The position numbers and the translations under genes were made by a program. Of a DNA stretch of 64,000 bases, positions 28,101-36,907 are shown piece by piece. The stretch is taken from assembly GCA_031841125.1 (NCBI GenBank), contig JAJSSI010000035.1, positions 35,501 to 99,500 of the forward strand, given 5' to 3'. A model generated the notes under the pieces. That model had not been told where the DNA came from. It did not search any database and saw nothing but the letters and a program-made list of their open reading frames with translations. The first letter of the stretch is position 1; each line of letters opens with the position of its first letter. This stretch comes from Acanthococcus lagerstroemiae (lineage: Eukaryota > Arthropoda > Insecta > Hemiptera > Eriococcidae).

Positions 28101-29397
28101 CAAAAAGCTCTTTGTTTTATGCCTCAACACAGCCGAATCATCAATATCAATAACAAAGAATTTGATTGAATTATTCAAACTACTTAGAAATATACTAATT
28201 CAGAAAAATATTTCAATCTTCAGCATATCAAAAGACATCAAAGTAATTAATATAAATTGGACTGAAATTGAAAAAATTTTAAACGATACTTTTAAAAATA
28301 CTAACATTAAAATAATCATTTGCCTTAATAACATAGAATACGTTGAAATTAATGATAGAAATAAAATATTCGATCTAAATCACTCCACAATTATGGGAGG
28401 ACATTCGGGTGTTAATCGTACATATAATAAAATAAAAACAAAATATTACTGGGAAAATATGAAAAAAGATATACAAGATAAAATTAAATTTTGCGAAATT
28501 TGCCAAAGAAACAAACTAAAAAGAATAAAAACACGCCAGCCGATGGTGATAACGGATACGCCATTCAAGGCTTTTGATAAAATAGCAATGGATATAGTAG
28601 GCCCACTCAATATTACAAAAAACGGAAATAAATATATTTTAACAATACAAGATCAATTATCAAAATTTCTCATAGCACTACCGTTAAAAGACCAAACTGC
28701 AGAGTCAGTGGCTGACTCATTTATTAAAAAATTTATATGCATTTTCAGTTCGCCAAAAGTTGTATTGACAGACAGAGGCACGAACTTTACTAGTAAACTA
28801 ATGAAAATTATAGCACGTAGATTTAAATTTTCAAAAATAGAAACAACCGCTTTCTCTCCTCAATCTAATGGCTCATTAGAAAGAGCACATCACCCATTGT
28901 GTGAATACTTGAAAAATTTTACTTCAAAAAACATTGAATGGGACGAATTATTAGATTTCGCACAATTTCATTATAACACAAGTATTCATTCGGGTCATAA
29001 ATTTTCACCACATGAAATTATCTTTGCTTACCCTCCCAGATTACCATCAAGTGAACCATTGAAAAAATGCGAAAAATTGCCAACATTAGACACCTACCTT
29101 GAAAATTTAATTACAAAAATGAACGAAATAGCCACTATGGCGAGAGAAAATTTAATTCTGGCAAAAGAAAAATCGAAAGAAAAGTATGACAAATCCATAA
29201 GGCCGGAAAATTTCAATGTTGGTGATCTAGTTTGGCTGATTAAATTACCAATACCGGGCAAATTAGAAAAAGATCATAATATTGGTCCATTAGAAGTTCT
29301 AAAAGTAAACGAAAACCATAATATCGTAATAAATTACAAGGGCAAAGCAAGATCATTTCATGCTAACAAATTAAAATTATTTAAAAGAAAAAATTAA
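25171..29397 (+). CDS. pol: Pol of element 2: protease, RT, RNase H, macro-like segment, integrase
   Basis: The frame is open from 24,847 and is probably reached by frameshifting at 24,874-24,880; the listed start is an internal ATG. The protease motif LIDTGAQINV lies at about 25,144-25,173, before it. Counting from 25,171: RT with VIDFRKLN and YIDD at residue 580; RNase H with TTDAS near 729 and DALSRNP near 845; a lysine-rich linker; a segment at about 975-1055 resembling the C-terminal half of a macro fold (ISIFSISKD, TNIKIIICLN); integrase HHCC zinc segment; DDE core with D-35-E spacing; a GPL variant of the GPY/F module. No stop or frameshift is seen over 1,408 residues. This is a single ORF, unlike element 1. 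Confidence 0.92.
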   Translation: MIKRSSLHPNLQVNTQKRIKISGITPDSIETLGVINFPINNKMVEFHLAPETFSIPYDGILGIEILRNHKLRLDEGYLDINNIRLQIYSEHEISNDNIHMVDTDRDFKKNSDLTQDSNYITNCTNIEHNNSSIEIENLDIFNPKNTNFDNNVIDDNEKAESNVELLSRMLDSSYFYGKKVTDNTETLNLEKKYAENSFDSQENLISTTSVYLLNTINDFHNDKITIDGKTEIINFERKHLLEFLKNDKKHRDNFVDEFNNNYLELGKANEEENIITSFETFITILKENVSIETKTEEKYVSRNNSKVRYWTFDIEDMPDDFTDLNNFDLPNPIETIHYGSIYLTQQQSEDHLNKNSLNNDKNENRKNILLNLVNLKHLSNKKRKLIEKIILLNENTFWLEGENVGLCNVEEHEIHLKDDKPIYTKQFPLPFKLKEIAVKETQKLIDKHLVQPSKSPYNSPAWIVKKKGTTPDGKQKWRLVIDFRKLNEKTIEDPYLIPNISDIFNEMGSNIYYSSIDLVSGFHQIKLNARDSPKTAFSIHPLGRFEFLVLPFGLSNSPRTFQRVMNTILGDLIGKICFVYIDDIIIFANSIEEHNKRLNIILKRLTEAGLKVESSKCKFLHKEIIFLGHIISEKGLQVDPQKIEAILKFPIPKTVKNIREFLGLANYYRKFIKNFAHIAKPLTILLEKNQKFTWNNLQQEAFDALIKALCNAPVLEFPNLEKPFTITTDASNFAVGAILSQEDKPIAYASRVLKAAEKNYHTYEKEALAIMFAVKTFKNYIYGNKFKIFTDHKPLLSLKTADNNARVQKWRLKLLEYDYDIEYKPGKKNVIADALSRNPVEKADILVTTRAQKAAEKLKTTQDQKSTKTIPTNKMKIEKLNQDRTLRKQKNFKQRKKKEKNKKRITEKLVSENMDKIKSNINYSNNSIQFRKDNIVHLINHEKKPLDKNTHTIIKSNKITLNEYLNKNEIEIMKLNSKKLFVLCLNTAESSISITKNLIELFKLLRNILIQKNISIFSISKDIKVININWTEIEKILNDTFKNTNIKIIICLNNIEYVEINDRNKIFDLNHSTIMGGHSGVNRTYNKIKTKYYWENMKKDIQDKIKFCEICQRNKLKRIKTRQPMVITDTPFKAFDKIAMDIVGPLNITKNGNKYILTIQDQLSKFLIALPLKDQTAESVADSFIKKFICIFSSPKVVLTDRGTNFTSKLMKIIARRFKFSKIETTAFSPQSNGSLERAHHPLCEYLKNFTSKNIEWDELLDFAQFHYNTSIHSGHKFSPHEIIFAYPPRLPSSEPLKKCEKLPTLDTYLENLITKMNEIATMARENLILAKEKSKEKYDKSIRPENFNVGDLVWLIKLPIPGKLEKDHNIGPLEVLKVNENHNIVINYKGKARSFHANKLKLFKRKN

Positions 29398-29429
29398 CAT
29401 ATGTTTCTTTTTAGGTAACCAAACCCAAA

Positions 29430-31520
29430 ATGTTGTTGATAATAATAATTCTGACTTCAATTTTTCCCTCAAACGAACAAATCATAGGCTTTGATTGCGG
29501 ATCGACATCGCCCAATATTACAACTATTTCATTATTAGACACCGGAGACTGCGAATTTCACGACACTCCAATTAATTCATCCGTAACCGAAATAGAATTA
29601 GTACAAATAGCAGAATTTAAATCAGTCAAAACTATACAATGTAAAATCGAAATACACCGAACAGTTTACTATTGTGGCGTAATTGACGATCTTATTCCAG
29701 CCGACAACGGCGAACAAGAATATATTTATGAAATATCTCACGAAGCCTGCCAAAATATTCATAATACAGGAATTTTTAAATACGATAACTCTCATGTAAT
29801 AGCAAATCTTAAAATTAATTCAACTACTTCAAGAGGTATAACTTTTGCAGGCAGCTCAATTAATAAAGACTGTTCGGGCTCGTCTTATAACGACGATTTC
29901 GGTTCATGGACAAAAGTTTTAGTTCAAGGTACTATAAAAATTTCATTATTAGAATTTTACGCGCAAGTTAACTTAGAAAAAGATAAAATAAAATTACCAT
30001 CAGGCACAACTTGTAAATTCTCCGAAAAACATTGTATTGATATGACAGGCGGATACTCTTTTTGGGAACCGTTGAAAGATAATAACTGTTTCGATAATTC
30101 ATATATTATTTTATATAAAGGCTTAGCTACCAAAATTATAAATGGCTTCAGTAAAGAAATTATGTACAGTTTAACTTCTAACGATGTAACATTCGCTTTA
30201 TCAGCAAGAGGTGAAATAACAAATTGCAACAGATACTTTATTAGAACGGAACACCCAAAATTATTAATAATGGAAAAATCAAATTCACTTAATAGGTATT
30301 ACTATGACAAAGATTCTAAGACATTATCGGTTAATTATGTTAATTTAAATCTTTTTACTTATACTAACTCTAAATTTGTATATATAGAAAAACATTTAAG
30401 GAGCCAATTTAAAGATTTATATTTAAATTTAATCACACAAAGATGTGAACTGGAGAGAAAAGAGATCCAAAATTCCCTATCACTCGCCGTCCTATCCCCT
30501 GATGAATTTGCCTATAACATAATGAAGAAACCCGGATATATTGCAAAAAAAGCAGGAGAAGCTGTGCATTTAATCAAGTGTACTCCTAAACCAGTAAAAA
30601 TTTTACATTCATTAGAATGTTATGAAGAACTACCAGTCACATCTGGTAATGAAACATGGTTTCTTACACCAAGAACGCACATTCTCATTAAACATGGCAC
30701 TCAAATAAATTGTAACACAATCGTTCCAGTATATTATAAAATAAATCAAGAATGGGTCAAATTTTTACCGGCACCGGCAAACACAAAACCACCTCATATT
30801 ATAAAACCAAGTACAGAAATAACGTGGACTTACAAACCATTAGACTTATTAGCAACCAGTGGCATCTATTCTCAAGAAGAATTGGACAGCTTACAAACAA
30901 ATCTCATGTTTCCAATGGAAAAACCAGCCCTTATCAACTCAGTGGCAAGACAAATATCAGGAGATACAAACGTTGAAAACAACGACATTATGGGTATATT
31001 CAATGAAAATACCCTTACACATATAGCAGAAAGTACATGGAAAAAATTCATAGATAAATTAACAACATTTGGAAATATCTCCTCATCAATAATAATGATT
31101 CTAATCATTCTACACATAATAAAAGTTTTAATAGATGCTGCAGTCAGAGGATATACTCTCCACGCTATTTTTGGATGGTCTTTACATCTCGTAGCTGCCA
31201 TATTCAGTTCAATAACTCATCTCTTAATAGTGCTGAATAACGAAGATATTCGAAAAAAAGCTTATGAAAACCAAAACAAAGAAAATTTCGAACTTCAAGA
31301 AGTGAGAGTCGAGAGGAACACTCGGCCAGGTGTAAACGCGTGCACAAAACCAAAAGAGAAAACTATTACATCAATACCTCTCCAAGAGATTAAAACCATT
31401 AATAAAGACGTGCAACTCGCCAGTTCAGGACTTAACAAAAATAGGAGCTATAATTATGTTAATTCGAAACATCAGTATATCAGATGGATTATGCAATGGA
31501 ACAAGATTGAAAATACTTAA
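29430..31520 (+). CDS. env: Env of element 2, Monjiviricetes/chuvirus-type glycoprotein-like; 3' end altered
   Basis: ATG 29,430 opens a hydrophobic signal peptide (MLLIIIILTSIF), followed by FDCGSTSPNITTISLLD and a further Cys, which resembles the N-terminal motif of the glycoprotein of chuviruses and related Monjiviricetes. Many Cys and N-glycosylation sites follow. A membrane span near residues 550-570 and a second hydrophobic run near 575-600 precede a charged tail. The acceptor CTTTTTAG ends 16 bases before the ATG. From 31,411 the frame runs into the 27-bp LTR remnant and then Helitron sequence, ending by chance at 31,518-31,520, so its natural C-terminus is lost. It shares no visible similarity with the Env of element 1. 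Confidence 0.75.
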   Translation: MLLIIIILTSIFPSNEQIIGFDCGSTSPNITTISLLDTGDCEFHDTPINSSVTEIELVQIAEFKSVKTIQCKIEIHRTVYYCGVIDDLIPADNGEQEYIYEISHEACQNIHNTGIFKYDNSHVIANLKINSTTSRGITFAGSSINKDCSGSSYNDDFGSWTKVLVQGTIKISLLEFYAQVNLEKDKIKLPSGTTCKFSEKHCIDMTGGYSFWEPLKDNNCFDNSYIILYKGLATKIINGFSKEIMYSLTSNDVTFALSARGEITNCNRYFIRTEHPKLLIMEKSNSLNRYYYDKDSKTLSVNYVNLNLFTYTNSKFVYIEKHLRSQFKDLYLNLITQRCELERKEIQNSLSLAVLSPDEFAYNIMKKPGYIAKKAGEAVHLIKCTPKPVKILHSLECYEELPVTSGNETWFLTPRTHILIKHGTQINCNTIVPVYYKINQEWVKFLPAPANTKPPHIIKPSTEITWTYKPLDLLATSGIYSQEELDSLQTNLMFPMEKPALINSVARQISGDTNVENNDIMGIFNENTLTHIAESTWKKFIDKLTTFGNISSSIIMILIILHIIKVLIDAAVRGYTLHAIFGWSLHLVAAIFSSITHLLIVLNNEDIRKKAYENQNKENFELQEVRVERNTRPGVNACTKPKEKTITSIPLQEIKTINKDVQLASSGLNKNRSYNYVNSKHQYIRWIMQWNKIENT
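31411..31437 (+). repeat. 3' LTR remnant of element 2
   Basis: These 27 bases are identical to the end of the 5' LTR (21,170-21,196) and are followed by the AAAA target duplication. About 830 bp of LTR plus the env end and polypurine tract are missing. The junction has only a few bases of shared sequence (TGCAA). Confidence 0.85.
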
Positions 31521-31863
31521 TTTGTATAAATACAATATAAAAGTTGAAATTATGACTGGAGACAGAAAAGGAAATACTGCTTTCATCCCAAGAATAACTA
31601 TTGATACAGGAGAATATACACAATTACCTTTTATTTTGTTTCGGAAACAATTTCCTATTTCTCTTGCATTTGCTATAACTATTAACAAATCTCAAGGTCA
31701 AAGTTTCGATAAAATAGGAATATATTTAAGAAGAGAATTATTTGCACATGGTCAATTATATGTTAGTTTTTCAAGAGGAAGAAATTTTGATAAAATTTAT
31801 ATAGAAAATAAAACAAATGAAGAAGAAATTACTAATATTGTTTGGAAAGAAGTTTTGAAGTAA
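31438..31863 (+). pseudogene. Helitron helicase, C-terminal part
   Basis: Resumes the helicase reading cut at 20,339. Residues include DGLCNGTRL, a PRI segment, PISLAFAITINKSQGQSF and HGQLYVSFSRG, the conserved C-terminal motifs of Helitron helicases. The stop TAA is at 31,861. About 360 bp of 3' non-coding sequence follow to the Helitron end. Confidence 0.85.
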
Positions 31864-32183
31864 GTTGATAAAAAAAAAAACAATTCAATAATAATGAAAA
31901 TGAAATGAAAAATTTAAAAATAAAAAAATTTTATATAAAATTACTCATAGTTACATAAATAATTTTTGAAATTTTATATAAATTGAATGAATTATATGAA
32001 TATTTTAAATATTTATATTTCAGTTAAATCATATAAATAAAATGTCGAAATGGAAAAAGGGGATACCACAAAAAAAAACGCGCCTGGGTGTTTACCGCAA
32101 GGAGGTGAGGAAAAAACACCAAGTGCCAACCAAGAATTTAAAAAAAATGTTTGCGTTATGAAATATGTTGTATTCACACGGCG

Positions 32184-32227
32184 GGGGGTTGGCGAGCGAA
32201 GCGAGTAGGGGGGCGGAGCCCCCCTAG
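32184..32227 (+). other. Helitron 3' terminus: GCGAAGC hairpin tip, GC hairpin, CTAG
   Basis: GGTTGGCGAGCGAAGCGAGT precedes a GGGGGGC-GGA-GCCCCCC hairpin (32,208-32,224) and CTAG (32,224-32,227), with T as the next base. This is the standard hairpin-plus-CTRR end. The same end in inverse orientation is at 15,033. Confidence 0.85.
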
Positions 32228-32228
32228 T

Positions 32229-32262
32229 ATGTATATATATATAATATATATATATATATATA
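32229..32262. repeat. TA microsatellite beside the Helitron end
   Basis: TATGTATATATATATAATATATATAT; the Helitron end abuts TA-rich DNA here and also at 15,032. Confidence 0.85.
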
Positions 32263-32272
32263 ACGTTTATGT

Positions 32273-33027
32273 TGTTACGTCATGCGACGTATCGAAAGTC
32301 TCTTTGACCGATTTATTCGACGACAAAATTAAAGCGCTGATTTAATTTTGTCGTCGAATTATGAAATTATGACCGACTTTTTATATTCGACAACCGAAAT
32401 GAAAAGCGCTGACGAAATTATGTGTTTAAATAACAAATCAAAAGCGTTGAAATTATATGTTTGATAATAAATCCGAAAGTGCTAACTTATTCAAAATGTA
32501 TGTCAGTACGAGCCTTGATGCCGATGCTTTTCTGAAAGTATCGTCAGTTCGAATTTAGTTTCTAAATCAACTCCTCTTCTCACACGTAGCCCCAGAGCTC
32601 AGAGAAAGAGTTAACGTCTCCGGACTTTATACATTCATACTTAAATTCGATATTCTTATATTGTCAATCCAACCAACTATCAAGCTCCGCGTTTATTATT
32701 TACAATCTCATTGTCGAAGATATTGGTTAAATTATCATTTAAATAAAGCTATTATTTTTAATCAAATACGTGTTAAATCATTGACGACAAAACTACTACG
32801 TCAACCAACCTGCCATTATCCTGAGTAATGGCAGGTTGTAATATTTTACAATTACACTATTCAATCATTAAATATCATCAAATAACTAAAACTCAGTTAC
32901 TAAAGTTAATGGTGAGCCTTACATCTTACCACTAACCATATCCTAAAAAACTAAAGCTAACCAATTAAAATAACTACAACAATCATCTTTCCTTAAGTTC
33001 TGGATCTCACAAGTCCAGAACTTAACA
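32273..33027 (+). repeat. Solo LTR related to element 2
   Basis: Starts TGTTACGTCATG and ends CAAGTCCAGAACTTAACA, resembling the ends of the element 2 LTR (TGTTATGTC...CAGGACTTAACA). It is flanked on both sides by ATGT (32,269-32,272 and 33,028-33,031), a 4-bp target duplication as in Ty3/gypsy. AATAAA occurs at about 32,741. A GCCATTA hairpin lies near 32,812-32,835. The interior differs considerably from element 2, so it is a related rather than identical family. Confidence 0.8.
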
Positions 33028-33517
33028 ATGTTGAAAAGGGCTCATACTTTTGCATTGCTGTTCAGCTGTTAACTTTATTGACTGTTCTTCAAAACGTATT
33101 TCTTTTATAAATCGACTTGAAAAGGATCTCCTTTTGTAAAATCAAATCGTCGTCTTTATAAAAAAAAATGTTTGAACAGTATTTTCCGCAAATTCTCATT
33201 CAGCTATAAACTGAAAGATCACTCTTTCTTTCAAAAGATACATTTGATACAATGATCATAATTTACTGTATTTATGTTTTTTATATTATTTGATAGAAGT
33301 AAAGATGAGATTGAAAATGTATAACTTACCAACTCTTCATCATTCAATGTGTCTCGTGTTACAGATGGTAGTATAGCATTCCGTTGGTGGCAGCATTGTC
33401 TAAAAAAAGATTAAAACCTTATTTTTTATCAGTATATTTCACATGAGGGAATATTGTATTGCAAATAACGGCAAGTGTTCTATATCTCCGGGCATGCCGA
33501 TATAAGCCAGATAACCC

Positions 33518-34060
33518 TGTGACATCCCAATGTCGCGCATTAAAAATTTCATAAGAATCAATTAAACTAAACTCATCAAATTAAAGAAACCTCGAGACAC
33601 ATGCAAAATGTAAGAGTCAGCGAAGATCGAGCGTTGACCGATCGCTTGCGTTCGAAAGCCGGCGTCAGCATTTCGTAACCATGCTCTCGATTAATCCAAC
33701 CGCTCAACTCCTTAAATCAAAAACAACATCATCATCAAAAAATATCCGAATTCGATTGGCCGGAAACATCACGACATATAATGACCTACTAACTCAGAGA
33801 GTATATAAACACCATTATACTCGCATCTGGGCCTTTTGTCGAAAACCACGAATAAAGCTGTGTCGCCTCGTCGCTCGTTCCGTTATTCAATAAGCTCGTA
33901 ATAAGGGCCTCCGTGAAGTCGGAGTTTAAAAAAGTTTCCTGCCGTCGAGCAAGTTGAAGTTAACGCGGCGGCTTAGAGCACCGGAGAGTGAGAGAGACGA
34001 CAGCGAATTTAAGGATCAAAAGGACCGTCGACGGCCGACGACAACAGATCTTAACAAAGG
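33518..34060 (+). promoter_or_regulatory. LTR-like promoter and polyA region
   Basis: TGTGACATCCC at 33,518 is a common insect LTR start. A TATA box GTATATAAAC at 33,801-33,810 and AATAAA at 33,851-33,856 follow in the order of an LTR. The right end is not clear (a CTTAACA occurs at about 34,050-34,056) and no pol follows. Could be a solo LTR or 5' fragment. A 70-codon ORF over it (33,681) is not considered real. Confidence 0.4.
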
Positions 34061-34080
34061 AGGCCCCTGTGAAGTCAGGG
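33909..34080 (+). repeat. Two copies of a covarying hairpin
   Basis: CTCCG-TGAAGT-CGGAG at 33,909-33,924 and CCCTG-TGAAGT-CAGGG at 34,065-34,080 share the loop and a downstream TTTAAAA...GTTTC. Two base pairs differ between copies, and both sides change together. Confidence 0.7.
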
Positions 34081-34582
34081 TTTAAAAGAGTTTCTCCGGA
34101 ATTAAGAGAGTAGCCTGGTTCCGAACGATTGACGCTGGTTTTATAAAGTAAGAAATTTATACTTATATTTATCTAGCGTGCGTCGAAAAACCTTTACTAA
34201 TATTAATATCGTAAACTAAACCGTTGCATCTTCAAAGTATTAAACATTATAAAATTCAACCGTTATCCTGTAAAGACTTTGTAAAATCAATTGGTACTAA
34301 TAAATTTACAAAAGAAAGGAAAAGATAAAAAAAAAATATCAACTCTTATTATTTTACTTGACCTATAAAATTCCAATTATTATTATTATTATAATTATTA
34401 TCAACAATATTATAAATAGATCATTATCTTGAAAATTACCTATTAAAATCATAAAACATATTCGATTAAATAATAAAGCCATATTTGAAACTCGAATTAT
34501 AAAAGAAAATAAGAACTGGAAAAATAAATCTAATAAAAAGATATTTCATTTACAAATAAAACATCCACGGACATTTAAACAT

Positions 34583-34965
34583 CAGTCCGCGCCGGCTGGC
34601 ATTTAAATTCATCCAGAGACACTCGACTTACAAGTGTCCGCGCCGCCGAATGTAAACATTCGTAGTCGGACACTCCAATTACACTTCCGCGTCACCGAGT
34701 GCATTCGCTTGTCTCTGGACGCTCGCATTACATATCCGCGCCGCCGAGTTCATTCACTCGTCCGCGGACGCAGCACTTTTCCATCGAGCAGCGTGAGAGT
34801 CACACGCTACTTCACTCGTCCACGCCGCGCAAATAATTCACTCGTCCGCGCCGCTCACTTTTTAAGCGTATCCACACCGCTCGATTTCGAGTTTGTCCGC
34901 GCCGCTTGAAATTCATTTGTCCGCGCCGCTTTGAATTCACCTGTCCGCGCCGCTTTCAACATACT
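34583..34965 (+). repeat. GC-rich minisatellite, TCCGCGCCGC units
   Basis: About a dozen or more degenerate units of roughly 20-30 bases with the core TCCGCGCCGC(T/C) and a spacer such as GAATTCACCTG or ATTCACTCG. The most regular units are at the right end (34,840-34,965). It stands out sharply from the AT-rich surroundings. The + strand ORF over it (34,634-34,909) is a by-product. Confidence 0.8.
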
Positions 34966-35403
34966 CTTTTCGTCCGAAATAAGAGGCCCCCCGGTCTATA
35001 TTAGTTCTCGCGCGAATAAATAATTATTTGTTTAAACGAGCGTACCTCGATAGACCGTGCCCTCCGGTTCGGTCGTAACAACCCCAATAATTTTTACAGG
35101 GGCATATATCAGTGTACGGAGATACAGCACTCTCCCCTAAATAACTGATAAATGAATGCGACTTAAAAACCTTTTTTTGCAGGTATTCTGTGAAGATTAA
35201 CTTTAAAAAAAATAATGATAATTTCATTAATCGAATACTTTTATGTGACAAAAAACTAAAATGATAGGTCGCCAAGTATTTTTATTTCACGTGAAATTAT
35301 TTCAAATCAAAATTTTTTTTTTTGCACACCTACGCCGAAAGTTGAATTTTTCGCCACAGGGCGTTTTTAAAAAATACAACTTCCAGCGTGTGTGCCAAAA
35401 AAA

Positions 35404-35534
35404 TAGTATACACACCACGGCGCGAGTAAAGAAGCCTCAGATCTCACGTTTGTCACCCTCGGCTTCGCCTCGAAGCTATATACGTGAGATCTGGCAGCTT
35501 CTTTACTTTCGCGCCCTAGTTGTGTAATGTACTA
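35404..35534. mobile_element. Short MITE, TAGTA-ended inverted repeat
   Basis: 131 bp with inverted ends TAGTATACACAC...GTGTAATGTACTA extending about 35 bases each (GCGCGAGTAAAGAAGC and complement), and a centre with GGCTTCGCC. It interrupts a copy of the repeat that starts TCGCCAAGTATTTTTATTTC. Related to 36,908-37,035 and 63,327-63,456. Confidence 0.65.
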
Positions 35535-36565
35535 TTATTCATTACAATTAAAATTTGATAGTAAATAATCTCAACTTGACACGATACTTACTAGGACACA
35601 CACCATGACCTTTGGGTCACGGATTTGGATGAAACTCAGGGATTCGTTTTCTGGTATAGAAATATGAAAAAAGCTCGAATGCTAAGGTGTAACGCTCGAT
35701 ATTTTCAAAGTTATGGGGTATATTAGCCATTTATGGGAAAATATCACTTTTCATTGCACAGCCTGTAGCTCTAGCACACGTGAATTTGAAGTTTTCTAAC
35801 CAAAAATAAATAAAAGTTCAGATCAAATCCTTTCCATGGAAAAAAATTTGTCTGATTTGGACCTTCCTATCGTGAGTTACAACTGTTCAAAGATGGTCAT
35901 CTAAATATTGATATAAAAAGAAGAAATCAAGGGCCAGGTATGGCCCCATGGCTAGTATGAGTACGAAGTACGGCACTGGCCTACTGGGGGCGCACCGCAG
36001 CTCCCTTATATACATTGAAATTTACTTTTTCAATTTTCAACTGCTCCGTTTATTTTTTTGACAGACTTGTATTCAAACTGAGTATGCTCAATCGTTTTTA
36101 TTTTTCATTATCTTCAATTTAAAAAAACAATCACTGAAAAATATCCACGCGTTCAAAAGTTATGCTCCCAGAAAATAGTTTTGTGTCGAAAACTTTTCAA
36201 GAAGTTGTCGTCATCAGACCACAGGGGAGAGTGTGGTAGTACGTGTACATGTGGGTAGGGTAAATGTGGTAGTTCGTGTACATGAACATGAGCTAGAGAG
36301 CTAGAGTGAACTTCACAGCATAGAGTACGTGTATATGAAGAGAGAGTGATTGTGGTAGTGCGTGTGTATGATTGGAGGTTAGTTTATTTTTGTTTTTCTC
36401 CCCTCGTACAGTTGTCGATGCACATGTATAACCTTTGTAATTCAAAGACGCGCTCAATTCAAATTTTCATTTGTTATAAAATCAAAATTTGAAAACGTGG
36501 TGCATGCTAATGTGAATAAGTTTAATGTAATAAATTATAAAACTCTTCGAAATTGATGAAATCCT

Positions 36566-36907
36566 ATTAAAAAAATACTTTTTCTAAAAAAAAGTAAAAA
36601 CTTTGGCTAGTATGAGTTTTTAAAGAAAAATCTCTGTGAAAGCAATGAAATCACTGTGTAATAAGTATCGGGTCAAGTTGAGTTAAAATAATTTCACATG
36701 AAATAAAAATACTTGGCGACCTATCATCTTGGCTCCTGTCACATAAAAAAAAGTCGCCAAGTATTTTTATTTCATGTGAAATTATTTTAACTCAACTTGA
36801 TCCGATACTTATTACACAGTGATTTTATTGCTTTCACAGAGATTTTTCTTTAACAACTCATACTAGCCAAAGTTTTTACTTTTTTTTAGAAAAAGTATTT
36901 TTTTAAT
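36566..36907. repeat. Near-perfect palindrome, 155-bp arms
   Basis: Arms 36,566-36,720 and 36,753-36,907 are almost exact reverse complements around a 32-base loop. The arm tips carry GGCGACTTTTTTT/GTCGCCAAGTATTTTT. Its right end is cut by the next MITE at 36,908. Confidence 0.9.

Larger units (their letters stand above)
20340..31437 (+). mobile_element. Ty3/gypsy retroelement with spliced env (element 2)
   Basis: The 11.1-kb insertion starts TGTTATG and ends CTTAACA, is flanked by a 4-bp AAAA duplication, and interrupts the Helitron helicase so that removing it restores the reading through the site. Content: 857-bp 5' LTR, primer site, long AT-rich leader, gag with one frameshift, pol, env, and a 27-bp remnant of the 3' LTR. 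Both ends being genuine, the loss of most of the 3' LTR must have come after insertion. Confidence 0.9.
18612..32227 (+). mobile_element. Degraded Helitron, interrupted by element 2
   Basis: The C-terminal RepHel region (18,629-20,339) continues at 31,438-31,863, and the element ends in a hairpin plus CTAG at 32,227. Between the two halves lies a Ty3/gypsy element flanked by AAAA. The Rep (HUH) domain and 5' end are missing; the coding remnant begins right after a (TA)n tract, so the left boundary is arbitrary. Helitrons transpose by rolling-circle replication, but this copy cannot. Confidence 0.8.

Noticed and set aside
34634..34909. 91-codon ORF
   Set aside because: It lies entirely within the TCCGCGCCGC minisatellite and has no protein-like pattern.
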